Shown here: piece after piece, positions 24,501-34,500 of the stretch
Layout of the letters: the number at the start of each line of letters is the position of its first letter
Position numbering within the stretch: position 1 is the stretch's first letter
Made by a program: the position numbers and the translations under genes
The notes under the pieces: generated by a model
Told to the model about the DNA's origin: nothing
What the model saw: the letters and a program-made list of their open reading frames with translations, nothing else
Database searches by the model: none
Assembly (NCBI RefSeq): GCF_023343835.1
Contig: NC_064437.1
Location: 14,039,001-14,103,000 of the forward strand
Source of the DNA: Lagopus muta
Lineage: Eukaryota; Chordata; Aves; Galliformes; Phasianidae
Direction: 5' to 3'
DNA: 64,000 bases

Positions 24501-27400
24501 TGCAGGCATGCTTAAAAAAAAAAAAGGAGAGAAAGATTAAAGACTCCTCTCTTCTGTGGATGTTCAATTGTTTAAGTGATTGCACTACAAAACCCTGAGC
24601 ACCAGCACTCTGGAACTTGGCAACAGATGAGGCTGCTGACCAGCAAGTCAGGTATCTTACATGTAGATGCAGGTTCTTAGAGTGAGATTAAAAAATTCAT
24701 TCAAGCAAAAGAATAAGGAAGAACACTTTTAAGATTTTAAAAATCTGTTCACTCCCAACTATCAAACAGTCAGTAGAACAAAGATTTAAGAGTAAAATCA
24801 TAAGCCCAGTTACAGATGCCTATTATAAGTGGCATTATGTTAGACCACGAGTCAATTCAAAATGTGATGACTCTGAATACAATTTGTTAAGATATTAACA
24901 TTCATGCTAAAAACTCCCAGCACTAATTTTCTGCTGGCTAGTCTGCAGGGGGATTCACTTGGCACAAATTTCAGAAATTCAGCAAATATGAACAACAGAT
25001 TTCCAAACAGCGGCTGTGCGTGAGCATAGTAATATCAGAAATCCCACACTCTGAAACAGCATTCAAAAGAATATTAGGAATGATGCTGTAATTTAGCACT
25101 CAACCATATAATCATGATGGTAGAACAATCCAATATGTCTATTCAGCAGCAGATGACTCATGTTTGCTACAAAACCCTAGCAAAAAGTGAAACCAAGCAA
25201 CCTAATGCAAACAGATGAGAAAAAAAACAAACTTCTATTAAACAATCTCCAGGTTCCTATGCACATACAATAAATTCTGGCTCACAGCGAAGGAATATGT
25301 CGAACAACCTTGAGACTCCTTCCAGCTCTGTGCTTTCTGTTCTATGCTGAGCGTGACTAAAATGGAAAAGACTGCATATATTTTTAATGTAAAGCCCTAA
25401 TCACAAAATGGCACCTGCTCAGTCTTACACAAAAAGCGCGATCACCTACAAGGTGAAATCTAGGCCTGATTCAGGATAATCAGAAAAAATATCTATTGAT
25501 TTAAATTCTGTTCTTGTTTGATCCAAATTTATTAGTGCAAAAATGTTTATGACACAACGTGACACTTATGAGTAAATTACAAAAAAATTAAGACAGATTT
25601 CTTCCCACTCATCTGGTTTAAAACCCACCTTTCTGGTTTCCAGCTGAGCTTCTTCTTGGCAGCACTGCCTACAGAATGGATCCAACTGATTCAGATTGAA
25701 CTGTCCAAGAAGGTTGCAAGAGCTGCAGAGCAAATTACTGGAGAAGCCAAGTTCCCTGCAAGCTTCTGATGACAGCTGTGCCCCATATACGTTTATCTGT
25801 AAATCAATACAATATTACACTTTAGTATTAAATCAGTTGTTTTAATAAGAAAGCTTTTAGATGCTTTGACCATCAGAATTACATATTTTGCAAACATTTT
25901 ACTGTAACACTTAACTGTCTGCTCATGAGTGCAAACCATGACCTTATTTTGAGAAGTAGTCTTAAAGCTAATAGTAAATTCTAGACATCATTCACAACAT
26001 GTATGTTTTAAGGTATCAGGTATTCATATACACTTCTACCACTCCAGTGTCTCTCTAGTGTCTGCTCCAAAGATAGCACAACAAAAAGCAGCTGTAATGA
26101 ATCAGCTGCAGCTCTCATGAGACAATTCCAATAAACATCCTGATAGTAGCAGACTTGGAAAATAAGTCTTACACCTGAGCTTGGGAATGATTAATTGGAT
26201 CAAACTGCTGAACAGTGTATACAAGAAGGATTGTGATTTCATTTCTTTTTTGCTTTGGAAAAATCACATGCTAGTGCAAGTGTAGATAAAAGCCCTGCAG
26301 CTGCTTAACATCAGCAGCTCAGTTGGCTCCTGGGCAGAACATCTATTCCGCTTTTAGTGAGCTGATAACACAGTGTTGCCATCCCTGCACTGAAATGATA
26401 TCATCTGTTCTTTGTTCTTTTCTGCTTTCACCTTCTCACTGCCCTGCAGAAGGACTGATCAGTCCCTCCCTTATACAGCTTGCAGTCTTTCCTTCCAGGT
26501 GCACACGGGGAAAGCGAGGGAGGACATAACAAAAGGAGATCCTTTCCCCAGGTGCTTCTCAGATGGGGTGAAAAGATCTTGGTCAAAAAGTAGAAAACAA
26601 CCAAACAAAAAAAAGAACAAAAGGTAAGAGAGCAAACTCCAATAAAAGGGCCTGCAGCACCTCTGCGTTCAGAGAAGCCCCATCTGAACACCAGCACGCT
26701 GCAGCGGTGACAGCAGAGCAATCAACGCATTGTTCTGGGCCAGCAGACGGTAACAGCAGAACCACGTTTCTCATTCACTTAAGACCATCTCTTCTTGGTA
26801 TTTCTCCTCCAGTTTTAGTGTCCCGATTATTGCGCTACCCCATAATAACGCTAACTAACAGAAGCGCTAACGTTTGGGCGAGACCCGCCGGCCCCGCGCG
26901 AGGTCGCATCCCGTCACAAGCCGAGCCGCACCTCAGCTCTGCGTTCTCCCGCACGGCGCTGCTCGCGCGCCCGTCGCACGACCGCTTTGCGTTCACGTTA
27001 ACACACTTAACACACAAAAGCAATCGCAGCACCGTTACAAACCGCCTCAGGAAGGACCGAACAGTGACAAAACTTCGGAACGGGTTTTCGGCCCGCTTCC
27101 GGCTTTCGCCGCCCGCAGTCGGTTGCCGGGATCTCGCCCGCCGCCCTGGGGCACGCACCTCAGGGCAGCCCGCAAACCTCTGTTCCCGTGGAGCGCAGGA
27201 GCCCCGCGCGGCGCCCCGGGGCCGGGCAGGGCCGCTCCCCTTCCCTCCGCGGGACGCATTTCCCTCCCGCCCGGCCCGATCCCCGCTCCTCGCACGGAAG
27301 CGCCGCTGCGCTCAGCCCCGACCCCGCTCACCGCGGGCAGCCCCAGCAGCAGGCACAGCCAGCAGCGCCCCAGGGCCGCCAACTCGGCGGCCGCCGCCAT
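9394..27400 (-). CDS. SELENOF: SELENOF, 15 kDa selenoprotein (complete, five coding exons)
   Basis: SELENOF is a thioredoxin-like selenoprotein of the ER lumen. It binds UDP-glucose:glycoprotein glucosyltransferase (UGGT) and is thought to assist redox quality control of glycoproteins. The spliced CDS joins 27332-27400, 25629-25796, 18608-18671, 11547-11596 and 9394-9525 (483 nt, 160 residues plus stop), close to the mammalian length of about 165. Residues 1-28 form a signal peptide with a hydrophobic CLLLGLP core and a plausible cut after VYG. The Cys-rich UGGT-binding domain has C36, C47, C50, C65, C68 and C69. The redox motif is C89-G90-U91, where U is the TGA at 18636-18638. The thioredoxin-fold domain follows, with the hallmark FVRSDKPKLFRGLQIK and a C-terminus in LSEKLERL. 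The exon 3-4 junction is phase 1 and the others are phase 0. The start is the first ATG, in good Kozak context (AAGATGG). The gene diverges from HS2ST1. The family call is certain from sequence; the function is family knowledge. Confidence 0.97.
9526..11546 (-). other. SELENOF intron 4 (about 2 kb)
   Basis: GTAAGT donor and TTTCTTTCTGCAG acceptor. It holds an AT-rich tandem array just upstream of exon 5 (9597-9670) and protein-like open segments at 9982-10330 on the minus strand, listed in the findings. No recognised gene lies inside it. Confidence 0.88.
9597..9670. repeat. AT-rich imperfect tandem repeat
   Basis: Repeated ATTATTACATATTTTATACAT-like units, about three imperfect copies, within SELENOF intron 4 and about 70 bp from exon 5. 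Confidence 0.8.
11547..11596 (-). CDS. SELENOF: SELENOF exon 4 (50-nt micro-exon)
   Basis: 50 nt encoding the rest of codon 101 to residue 117, AFVRSDKPKLFRGLQIK, part of the thioredoxin-like fold. The acceptor is CATATTGTAG|CTTTTG and the donor is ATCAAG|GTAAGT. Because 50 is not a multiple of 3, skipping it would shift the frame of exon 5. Confidence 0.96.
11597..18607 (-). other. SELENOF intron 3 (about 7 kb)
   Basis: No separate gene could be identified. It contains a probable MIR-like fragment at 14291-14380 and protein-like open segments on the minus strand at 12495-13014 (see findings). The acceptor is preceded by a strong pyrimidine tract (the plus-strand A run just after 11600). The remainder is ordinary AT-rich intron. 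Confidence 0.85.
14291..14380 (+). mobile_element. Possible ancient MIR-type SINE fragment
   Basis: The layout AGTCAGAGCTGTTCTACTGC, then CCTTGTGAC, then AAATCACTTCACCTCATG, follows the MIR core (a cagctctgcc-type segment, then ttgggcaagtcacttaacctc). MIR copies are ancient amniote repeats and are strongly decayed in birds. The match is partial and judged by eye. Confidence 0.45.
18608..18671 (-). CDS. SELENOF: SELENOF exon 3 (selenocysteine exon)
   Basis: 64 nt encoding residues 80-100 plus the first base of codon 101. It reads LYAGAVLEVCG, then TGA, then KLGRFPQVQ. The TGA at 18636-18638 is the selenocysteine codon (U91), one residue after the Gly of the redox Cys-Gly-Sec motif. The acceptor is GTTGCAG|CTTTAT and the donor is CCAGG|GTAAGTA, leaving phase 1, which matches exon 4. 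Standard translation stops here, so an automatic pipeline would truncate the protein or drop the exon. Confidence 0.96.
18636..18638 (-). other. Selenocysteine UGA codon (recoded stop)
   Basis: In-frame TGA in the conserved C-G-U-K-L-G-R-F context of SELENOF. The frame stays open to the true stop at 9394 across two further exons, flanking residues are conserved, and an intact SECIS lies in the same transcript. Those three facts together exclude a nonsense mutation. Confidence 0.95.
19882..19902. repeat. (TA)n dinucleotide repeat
   Basis: About ten uninterrupted TA units inside SELENOF intron 2. Confidence 0.9.
20515..20534. repeat. Poly-A homopolymer (20 bp)
   Basis: Twenty A on the plus strand in SELENOF intron 2. 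On the SELENOF strand it reads as a U tract. Confidence 0.92.
25302..25346 (+). mobile_element. Possible diverged CR1 LINE 3' tail
   Basis: The pattern ACCTTGAGACTCCTTCCAG, then TCTGTGCTTTCTGTTCTATG, resembles the GATCTTGAGGTC-CCTTCCAAC-TCTGTGATTC tail of avian CR1 in plus orientation. It has several mismatches and no clear body upstream, so it is a weak call. Confidence 0.4.
25629..25796 (-). CDS. SELENOF: SELENOF exon 2 (Cys-rich UGGT-binding domain)
   Basis: 168 nt, phase 0 at both ends, residues 24-79. It carries SSEACRELGFSSNLLCSSC and ends QEEAQLETRK. Six cysteines (36, 47, 50, 65, 68, 69) form the Cys-rich module that in mammalian SELENOF mediates tight binding to UGGT. The acceptor is TTTACAG|ATAAAC and the donor is AGAAAG|GTGGGT. 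The exon has no internal ATG in frame near its start, so an ATG-based ORF scan misses it. Confidence 0.96.
25797..27331 (-). other. SELENOF intron 1
   Basis: A phase 0 intron of about 1.5 kb with GTGAGC donor and TTTACAG acceptor. Its first 450 nt or so lie in the CpG island, including an ETS-like CTTCCGG around 27098. The rest is ordinary AT-rich sequence with no recognised repeat or gene. Confidence 0.9.
27332..27400 (-). CDS. SELENOF: SELENOF exon 1 (signal peptide)
   Basis: It encodes residues 1-23, from MAAAAELAAL to LLLGLPA, most of the ER signal peptide. The donor is GCG|GTGAGC (plus-strand GCTCAC at 27326-27331). Reading through that donor would extend an open frame to 27047, but the sequence beyond 27332 is intron: exon 2 continues in phase 0 with IN-VYGAQLSSEAC, the conserved start of the mature protein. 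The N-terminus is Ala/Leu-rich and poorly conserved, as expected for a signal peptide. Confidence 0.92.
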
Positions 27401-27403
27401 CTT
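27393..27403 (-). promoter_or_regulatory. YY1-type site over the SELENOF start codon
   Basis: AAGATGGCGGC on the minus strand matches the YY1 consensus AAnATGGCGGC exactly and contains the SELENOF ATG. YY1 sites placed just downstream of the start site, often over the first ATG, are typical of housekeeping promoters and help position transcription. It implies a short SELENOF 5' UTR. Confidence 0.75.
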
Positions 27404-27918
27404 GGAACCGAACTGCCGGCAGTGCGGCGGGCGGGCCGAGCGGGGACCTCGGGCGCTATGGTGCCCTGCTCTGCCTGGGGCGGGGCGGCGGGCCGGATCG
27501 CAGGCGGCCAGAGAGAACGGCCAGCGCGGGACGTCTGCGGGGAGTCCGCAGCGACGCCCACTTTAGCCTGCTCAGTACTGTGCTCTACGGCCAGGCTAGT
27601 GGAGGAGATTCTTCCCGGCCCCAATCCGGCACTCACAACGCGGTCCCGAAGCAGGACCCTCCCCCGCTCTGGAGACCCGCAGCCAACAGGCACGCAGGCC
27701 CCCAGCACCGGCGATTGACAGCCCCGCCGAGCAATGACGGTGCGCTTCTCCCTAGCGCCGCGGCGCGGGCGCCGAATGCGAGCCGGGTGGGCGGGCGGGA
27801 CTTCGGGAGGCACCGCCCCACGGCGGCGGGCCGCAAGGGGGCGGGGCGGCGGCCGGCCCGACACGAGCGCGAAGGGGGAGGGTCGGCGCTGAGCGGGCGG
27901 GGCGTCGGTAGAGCGCGG

Positions 27919-27947
27919 CCAATCCGGAGGCGGGAGGGGCGGGGCGG
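27919..27947 (+). promoter_or_regulatory. CCAAT box plus GC box, probable HS2ST1 core promoter
   Basis: A CCAAT box (27919-27923, NF-Y type) lies 12 bp before GGGGCGGGGCGG (27936-27947), about 270-290 bp upstream of the HS2ST1 ATG. This spacing is typical of a proximal promoter, so transcription probably starts about 30-100 bp further right. The start site is inferred. Confidence 0.55.
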
Positions 27948-27962
27948 AGGAGGCTCCGCCCG

Positions 27963-28181
27963 ATGGCGGGCGGGGGGGCGGGCGCGCGGCCGGGCGTTCG
28001 GTTGCTGAGCAGCGCGCGCAGGCGGGGGAGGGGCGCGTTAGTGGCGGCCGTGCGGCGCTCGGGGCCGGGCCGGGGCGATGTGAGCGGGCCCTGCGCGCGC
28101 CTCCCCTCGCTCGCGCCGTCGGAGCGGCGGCTGCCGCGGCTCCCGCCCGCCCGCCCGGCCGGGCACCGCGTTATGTCGTGA
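27963..28181 (+). promoter_or_regulatory. Possible 72-codon upstream ORF of HS2ST1
   Basis: An ATG at 27963 (context CCGATGGCG) opens a 72-codon frame that stops 31 nt before the HS2ST1 ATG. An in-frame ATG TCG TGA closes it (28173-28181). The product would be Gly/Arg/Ala-rich, as expected from raw CpG-island sequence, so no function is proposed beyond possible translational control. It is in the 5' UTR only if transcription starts before 27963. Confidence 0.3.
28078..28083 (+). promoter_or_regulatory. Minimal start-stop upstream ORF (ATG TGA)
   Basis: ATG immediately followed by TGA, 130 nt upstream of the HS2ST1 ATG. Start-stop elements can stall initiating ribosomes and lower translation of the main ORF. 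It matters only if transcription starts upstream of 28078, which the promoter layout makes likely. Confidence 0.45.
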
Positions 28182-28212
28182 TCCCGGGCGGGCGGCGCCG
28201 CCGGGGCTGCCG

Positions 28213-28336
28213 ATGGGGCTGCTCAGGATCATGCTGCCGCCCAAGTTGCAGCTGCTGGCCGTGCTGGTGTTCGGGGTGGCCGTGCTCTTTCTGGAGAACC
28301 AGATCCAGAAGCTGGAGGAGTCCCGCGGCAAGCTGG
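28213..28336 (+). CDS. HS2ST1: HS2ST1 exon 1, heparan sulfate 2-O-sulfotransferase (partial)
   Basis: HS2ST1 is a Golgi type II membrane enzyme. It transfers sulfate from PAPS to the 2-O position of iduronic acid in heparan sulfate, which is needed for FGF and other growth-factor signalling. This exon gives residues 1-41, starting MGLLRIMLPPKLQLL and ending NQIQKLEESRGKL, plus the first base of codon 42. It holds a short basic cytosolic tail (about 1-11), a signal-anchor helix (about 12-28) and the start of the coiled-coil stem. The near identity to the vertebrate HS2ST1 N-terminus is unmistakable. The donor is CTGG|GTGCGTGAG, phase 1. The catalytic exons, with the PAPS-binding loop, lie beyond the window. 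Confidence 0.96.
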
Positions 28337-31300
28337 GTGCGTGAGCGAGCGGCGGCGGGCCTGGGCCGGGCGGCGGGGAGGGCCGGAGCGGAGCCCCGGT
28401 GGCCGCTTCCCGCAGAGGGCCCGGCCCGGCGGGCGGGGGGCGCTCCGCCGCTGTGCCCCTGCGCCGGGGCCGCGCCGCGCGGCGCCGAGCGGAACGCGGC
28501 CGTGTGCGGTACGGCGCCGTCCTGGCGGCGGGGAGCTGCCCCGGGGCGCCGCCTCGGGCCGCGGCTTCGGGAGCTGAGGTTAAACGTCGGGCTCGGGAAC
28601 TCCGGCGTGAGATTCGTTCTTCCGTTTCTGCTGGAAAGTCCTGTAGGGTGACAGCCGCGCTTGGTTATCGGTGCCGCAGAACTTGTGCGCGATGCACGGT
28701 GCTGGCGGATCTCGAGGCGTGAAGCACGTACCCGCGCAGCCGGCTCTGTGCACCGGAGCTCAGCGTGGGGTGGGAGGCCCGGTGCGCCGGGACTGTGTGA
28801 TAGGCTCTGCTGGGGTGCTGTCCCACGTTGTTTGGCTTTATAACGCGCTTAGACCGCGAACGCTTCAACTTTGTAGGAATCAAAGCACCCTTATAACGCT
28901 GAACTCGAGTTCTAACTCTGAGCGGGCTGTGAGCACCACGAGAAGGTTCCCCCCGAGCTCCTGGCACGGCTCCTGAGCTGGGCTGGCTGAGCGCTCTGGG
29001 ACCTCGCGGCTCTGCACTCCTCTCCCATCCACCTGGAATTGGCTGTGTGAGGCTGGAGCTCTGCGAGCAGCATCTCTCAGCTCTTCAAGTTACAGGACGG
29101 TTGTGCTCTGAGTATTTTTCAGTTGAAATGTGTTGTGATTATCGTCAGAGTATAATCACAATAGCTGTAAACAAAATTTTGAGGAGGAGAATGAGAGAAA
29201 TGCGAACTTAATTCTGAGTACATGTTGGTGCTCATGGTACAGAAGTATTTTGTATACACTTGCTTTAGGCAAGTTGGTTGGGGCCAGCGGCTTTGGTTCC
29301 TCCATTACTGGCACGGTTATCCTAGGGAAATCCAGCTCCTGGCATTGGGAGGGTTGGCATAACGCAAAGTGAGAACAGAGTTTTGCTGGAGAGACTTCCT
29401 TTTCCTCCACAATAGGTACGCAGTAGGTATGAGTAAGTTAAGTATTTGGAGGATTTAAATATGCAGCTCATGCTGCATTAGGAAAACCATCTAATTATTG
29501 TGTTCTGCTGATTTTGTTTGCTGATTTTATAAGGAGAGGGGACGACTATTTTAAACTTTACAGAAGGTATGATGGGAAGATTTTCTTACCGGGGTTCTCT
29601 AAAACCTGCCTAAGGAGGGGAAAAGGAGCTGTTTCTGCAACAGTTTTGAGTTCAGGTTCTGTTGTTTAACTTGAGTGTATTCAGACAGCGGGAAGCTCTT
29701 CAACAAAGAATGTCTCCTTTTTCCATATTTTGCATATATATTTTAAGACTGGTGAATGTTAATGTTTCATTGCAGAAATCACTGGTCAGTGATGGTATTA
29801 CTACAGACCTGTAATATGGAAAAAGATTTTTTCTGTGTTGAACTAATGAGCTGGCCTAATGCACTTCCATCATTCTTCCTGCCCCCTCAGAGTGGCTCTG
29901 TGTGTGAACTGATGCTGGGGTGTGGTGGTAATGGAGCAGATTTGGTTGTGTGTCAGCGGGCTCCTGGTGTTGGGAGTGCTATGGCATGTGATGTGGTTTG
30001 GGTGCTGGGTGCTTTTCGTTGTTTGTGTGAATACATCAGATGATGAGCTGTCATCCTGGAAATTGTGAGGATTAGCCTATGGCTAGGAAAGGGGAATGAA
30101 TTCAGATCTGATAACAAATAGAATGATTCTGCAATTTTATCAGCAGGTCTAATAGTTTTTGGTCAGACTTTCTGAATTTCGTTCAGTTTATTCACAAATG
30201 GGCAACTGCTGCTTCTGTACCAAACAGTTGGCACGAGGCTCAATTTCTGTTCAACATTTTTAAGCATCTTACCTGTGATGTGAATGTAGTGTGTTTCTGG
30301 AGGAAGAAAGAGAGGGAACCTCTGTGTTCCTCCAAGTGTGATTCCCTTACATAAGTAAAATTTCACCATTGGAAATTTTTAATTTGTGAAGTTTATAGAA
30401 GTAGAAGCACATGACCATCATAAATGTTTATGTTGCATCTTTCTCTCTGATAAATTGGAATTGTAATATTGTTTAAAAATGTATGTGGAAAGCCGTGGTT
30501 TTCTTTATCGTGTGAAAGATAACTCTAATTGAAAAATAAAGGAAATATTTGTTGTAATCTTTGCTGCTGCTGGATTTGTTAAGCTTTTTTCAGATGGTCT
30601 GTGGGGGTGAGATCACAAACAGGGCCTGTCACAGTCCTATCTCAAGTACTTTTGGGTGAGCTATTCATCATTTGTATTATTTTCCAGTTTGCACATCACA
30701 GGCAGCTAAATCGGCAGCATGGGCAGGCTGTGGCCAGTCAGGACTTCAGTGTTGAAGCACAGGTCAACTCTGCAGTGGGAGCACTTCTACAAAGTGCCAA
30801 ACTTGAGGCTCATTATGTATTATTTCAGTGTGTGAAAGGCCAAGGTTCTTTTCCTAAACCAAGGAAAATAAACACAATTAATGATTAAATGTTTGCCAAG
30901 TTGCAAAGTTTCACTTTTTTTTTTTCTTTCATCAGTTGATTCTGCTGGAATAATCCTGTTCTATGCACCGTGCAGATACATAGCAAACCTCTGCAGTTGA
31001 ATGTTTTAACTTACAAAGCTTTCTTGAAATGTGTGTGTTTACTTTTTTGGGATGTTAAACTAATTTATTTATTTTGCTTTCATTTGGAAAAAAAGCCCAA
31101 CTGTCACTAGTTTTGCCAGTCGTGTGTGTTTGGAAACTCACCTGGAAAGTTTCTTAAATTGTCCCTTATAATATAGCATGCATGCTTCTTTACTCTATTA
31201 TTTATGCTTGGATCCCGTTTATAAACAGTTTGATTGTTGGCAGCTCTGGCTGCGCACAGCTGTGCAAAAGGTTTACCAGCATTTCTTTGAAATACGACTC

Positions 31301-31498
31301 TGTTGCCCAATAGTTACTATTTTCTTTGTAGCAGCCTGAGGCACTCTTCAGAAACTCTTTTCTCATATGCTATGTTTCCAGAAATAGCAGCTTTAATGCT
31401 GCTTTCTCACTGTACCTACAGCCAGTGAAAGGCTCTCACACTTGGCCTTGCTGGTGCCCTCGTGCTTTTTCATTTAGTCTCCTTTCTGTTCCCCTTCA

Positions 31499-31520
31499 CC
31501 CCCCCCCCCCCCCCCCCCCC
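31499..31520. repeat. Poly-C homopolymer (22 bp)
   Basis: Twenty-two C in a row on the plus strand. Such tracts can form i-motif or, on the opposite strand, G-quadruplex structures and are prone to length error in sequencing and replication. Confidence 0.96.
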
Positions 31521-34500
31521 TTATCCCAGACACTTTGGAGCAGATTTGAAACTGCTTCCATGCTACACTTGTACTTCCCTTTGTGCGTGTAGTAGAGCAG
31601 TTGTATAAATCTTATTCTGTTTGTAATTTTATAGTTATTATTTTCTTGGGAATGGATATTGCAAATGCTGCTCTTCCTTTATTTCTCAGAAGTCCGTACT
31701 GTCTGAATTCCAACTGCTACATAATGGCACATGTTCTCAAGCACATCCCAAGAACATTCAGCCTCGCTAACAGGCTTGATCTCACCCTTTCTGCTGGCAC
31801 TCCAATTTCTCTGTTTTCAGCAGTGAAGATAAAACAGGTGCTGCTGTTCTCTGCTTTTTTCCCTTTCTCCTCTTCTATAGAACTGTGTGTGAGAAACTTC
31901 AGTATTGTTGCTTGTAGTTTGCAGCCTCATACTGTTAGTGGAAAAAGATACAGTGATGTGGTGAGCACTCTGCCTTCGCTTGTAATAACCCTTCACAGCA
32001 GCAACTGCTACCTGGCAAGGGGATATTTTTGTTAAAGATGTTTTGAGGGCAGTTCTGAGAAACCAGATAGAGCATACAGCTCTTGTCTCCCCTGCCATGT
32101 ACTGCAGGGGATGGGGTAATCTCTGGAGAAGGCACTGCCACTCTAGTTTCTCCATTGGAAGAGGCCAGGCTTGAATCATTACATGCCTACATACGTTGCT
32201 TTTTAATGTATGAAGTTGTAGGAGAGCAAAAAGAGCTGAAATACCATCTTCGACAGAAACCCTGAGAAAGAGCCGTGGCTGCGTAGGATAGGAAAGCCTT
32301 CTTGGACTGCCATGAAATGAATGCAGGTAGCAAATTCTTTGTGAGTTAGTGCAGTGTCACAGACTGGGTAATGGTAGCTATGCAGTAGGGAATTAGTTCA
32401 AGGCTATGAAACTCAATAGTACATCTGTAAAGGACTTTGCCCTGTGCTTGCATAGGTTTGTTTTCTACAGAAGAAGGAAGATTGGGTTGTTTCAGTAATG
32501 CAATACATACCAGTTACAGTGATGTGCTTGGTGCTGAAAAGGTGGTAACAGCTACTGGAAATCAGAAAGTCATTTAAAATTATTTACTCTGTTATAAAGT
32601 AACTAAATCCATGCTATTATGGTATAGTGCTGTTAATATTCCTTCTATTTTTCTACCTCTGAGGGTGGAGGAAGTAGCCAGGATTTTTGTGTAATTGAGT
32701 GAGTGGAAGGAGGTGACCATCAAAGAAACTGGTTTAAGATAAAGCAAAACCTAAAGAAAACCACAGACCCCCAGATCCTCCACTAAGATTAACCGACTGA
32801 TCATGCATTTATGTAATGTAAATGTGTTGCATATGCTTGCTTGTATGTTTAAAAAAAAAAAAACCTGACACCTCAAACAGCTCCTGTTTAACTACTTAAG
32901 CTTTGGAATTAGCATAACAGGTTAGAGAATCCTCTCCAGATTATCTGGTACATCTGAAGTGAAACAAGACTTGGGATTTCTTCTTTCTTAATTCAGCGAA
33001 ATGATGCATATGCAGATGGATTCTTTTCTTTTGCTTGGCTTTGTACTGCCCCTGGCTATTGAGTTAGGGATATTTGAACAGTTCATGAGCAAGTCAATTT
33101 CATATCTACTGGCAACCATGAGTCACTGCTCACTCTTAGTTATACTGTCCAGACTGATCTTGTGTTCAGCTAATGAGCGCCTTTCTCCAAGTTCTTGTTC
33201 CTCTTTAGGAAATAGATGGCTTTTGCATATGGAGTAGTCCACATATGGCCATTTAATTGAGTGAAAATGCAGCTACTTTATGAAATTGTGTGCAACCTGT
33301 AGTTGTTGTTTATATGAAATGTATTTAAATCTTGTCAAAACAGTACTAAAATAGTGGTGCTTTGTTTGAAATGTGGTGCTATTTCCTTGTTTATATATTT
33401 TAAATACTAACTTAGCAAGCACGATGGAAGTGCTGTGATGAAAAATAGCTGAACGGCTGTGTTTCTGGTTGGAAAAACTATTGCAGATAAAAGTTTTAGT
33501 GAAAAAGGGAGTCAGTGCTGAGTGAGGCATCTGAAGGCTGGCCAGCTGGTTCAGCCTTCCCTAAACACCTACTGACCCTGGCAGCAGCCTGTCCCAGCAG
33601 CAGCATCTCATCCGAACCTTCTGCTGTGCCTGCTGTTCGAGCCAGTCAGGCCTGCTGCATCTAACTGCTCCTGAAAATTGGTGGCCCAGAGGTTCTGCAG
33701 CACAGCATCTTAGGAAAGGCATTGCTGAGAAAAGCCTTCTGCCTCATAGGGGAGGGGAGACACCTCCCATGTACGTGCGTGTGATGGGGACGTGCTGGCT
33801 GCCAAGACATCAGTGTCCTTGCAGTTTTTGCCCTGGCGTGTCAGAGGCTGGCGTTGTTTCCAGTGTCCTCGCTTCCCCCAGTAATGAATTGCTATGTTTT
33901 AGCTTCCTGAGGGTAGAAGCATGCTCTTTATATCATAAAGGTATTGTTTGCAGATGTGTCTGCAGGAAGCCAAACTACATCTGCGTGTCTTTCTGGTTTT
34001 GGTATTCAGTATGTTACCATTCTTACTCTGCAATATCCTGGTGTTACTGTGCTCTAGTAACATTACTGCTATAATAATTATTATTCAAGCCTTCCGGTAG
34101 TGATAAAATCTATGGTGAGTAGCTGGGAGTCCAGGACAGTCAGAGAATAAGATAATTACATTGCAAAAGTATTTGCAAAGAATCTGTCCATCACTTAGGC
34201 CCTGTCTTTCGTCTGCCTTCCCTTACGTCCATCCCCTCTTTATCTGGTTAGAGTTTAAAATGACTGACAGCTGACATCCAATTTTTTGTCAACTTGCTGT
34301 TTAATTCAGAATACTAATTTGTGTTGAAACATATGTAAAACTTAAGTGCTGTTTTGATAAAACAGCTTTTGATGATTTTGAAGTGTTTATGCAAACCTCG
34401 TGCATAATTGCTGTAAAACTGTAAAGAGTGCAGGGATGGGATTTTAGATTTCTTAAATTAAAATACATATATTCCCCATTTCTGAAACTTTCTTTTTCCT

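Larger units (their letters stand above)
18672..25628 (-). other. SELENOF intron 2 (about 7 kb)
   Basis: No gene was recognised in it. It contains a (TA)n tract (19882-19902), a 20-bp poly-A run (20515-20534) and a diverged CR1-like tail near 25302. The stretch around 22660-22800 is AT-rich with repeated TTAATTAA motifs. The open frames here are short and look like chance. Confidence 0.85.
27401..28212. promoter_or_regulatory. Bidirectional promoter of SELENOF and HS2ST1
   Basis: The two start codons are 812 bp apart and point away from each other. I see no TATA box. Three exact copies of GGGGCGGGGCGG (Sp1/KLF-type GC boxes) lie at 27477, 27837 and 27936, with further GC boxes near 27811 and 27894. 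CCAAT boxes are at 27621 and 27919. The arrangement fits a broad-start housekeeping promoter serving both genes. Exact transcription starts cannot be read from the sequence. Confidence 0.88.
26870..28620. promoter_or_regulatory. CpG island spanning SELENOF and HS2ST1 first exons
   Basis: The base composition changes abruptly from AT-rich to very GC- and CpG-rich between about 26870 and 28620, densest at about 27170-28570. The island covers both first exons and the space between them. Stop codons are rare in such DNA, so several long overlapping open frames arise here by chance, including one of 433 codons. Confidence 0.93.

Noticed and set aside
27047-27331. Extension of the SELENOF first-exon frame past 27332
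   Set aside because: A GTGAGC donor at 27331-27326 joins in phase to exon 2, which carries the conserved continuation. The extension is intron.
26707-28008. 433-codon plus-strand open frame, longest in the window, and several 100-230 codon frames on both strands of the same region
   Set aside because: It lies in the CpG island, where stop codons are rare. It crosses SELENOF exon 1 antisense and the promoter. It has only Arg/Ala/Pro/Gly-rich composition and no domain.
28178-28651. 157-codon frame overlapping HS2ST1 exon 1
   Set aside because: It is in a different frame from the recognised HS2ST1 protein and is Arg/Cys/Ala-rich, an effect of GC-rich sequence.
31583-32035. 150-codon plus-strand frame in HS2ST1 intron 1 (with a 120-codon frame opposite)
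   Set aside because: No recognisable domain, hydrophobic/Ser-rich mix as expected from T-rich intron, and frames open on both strands.
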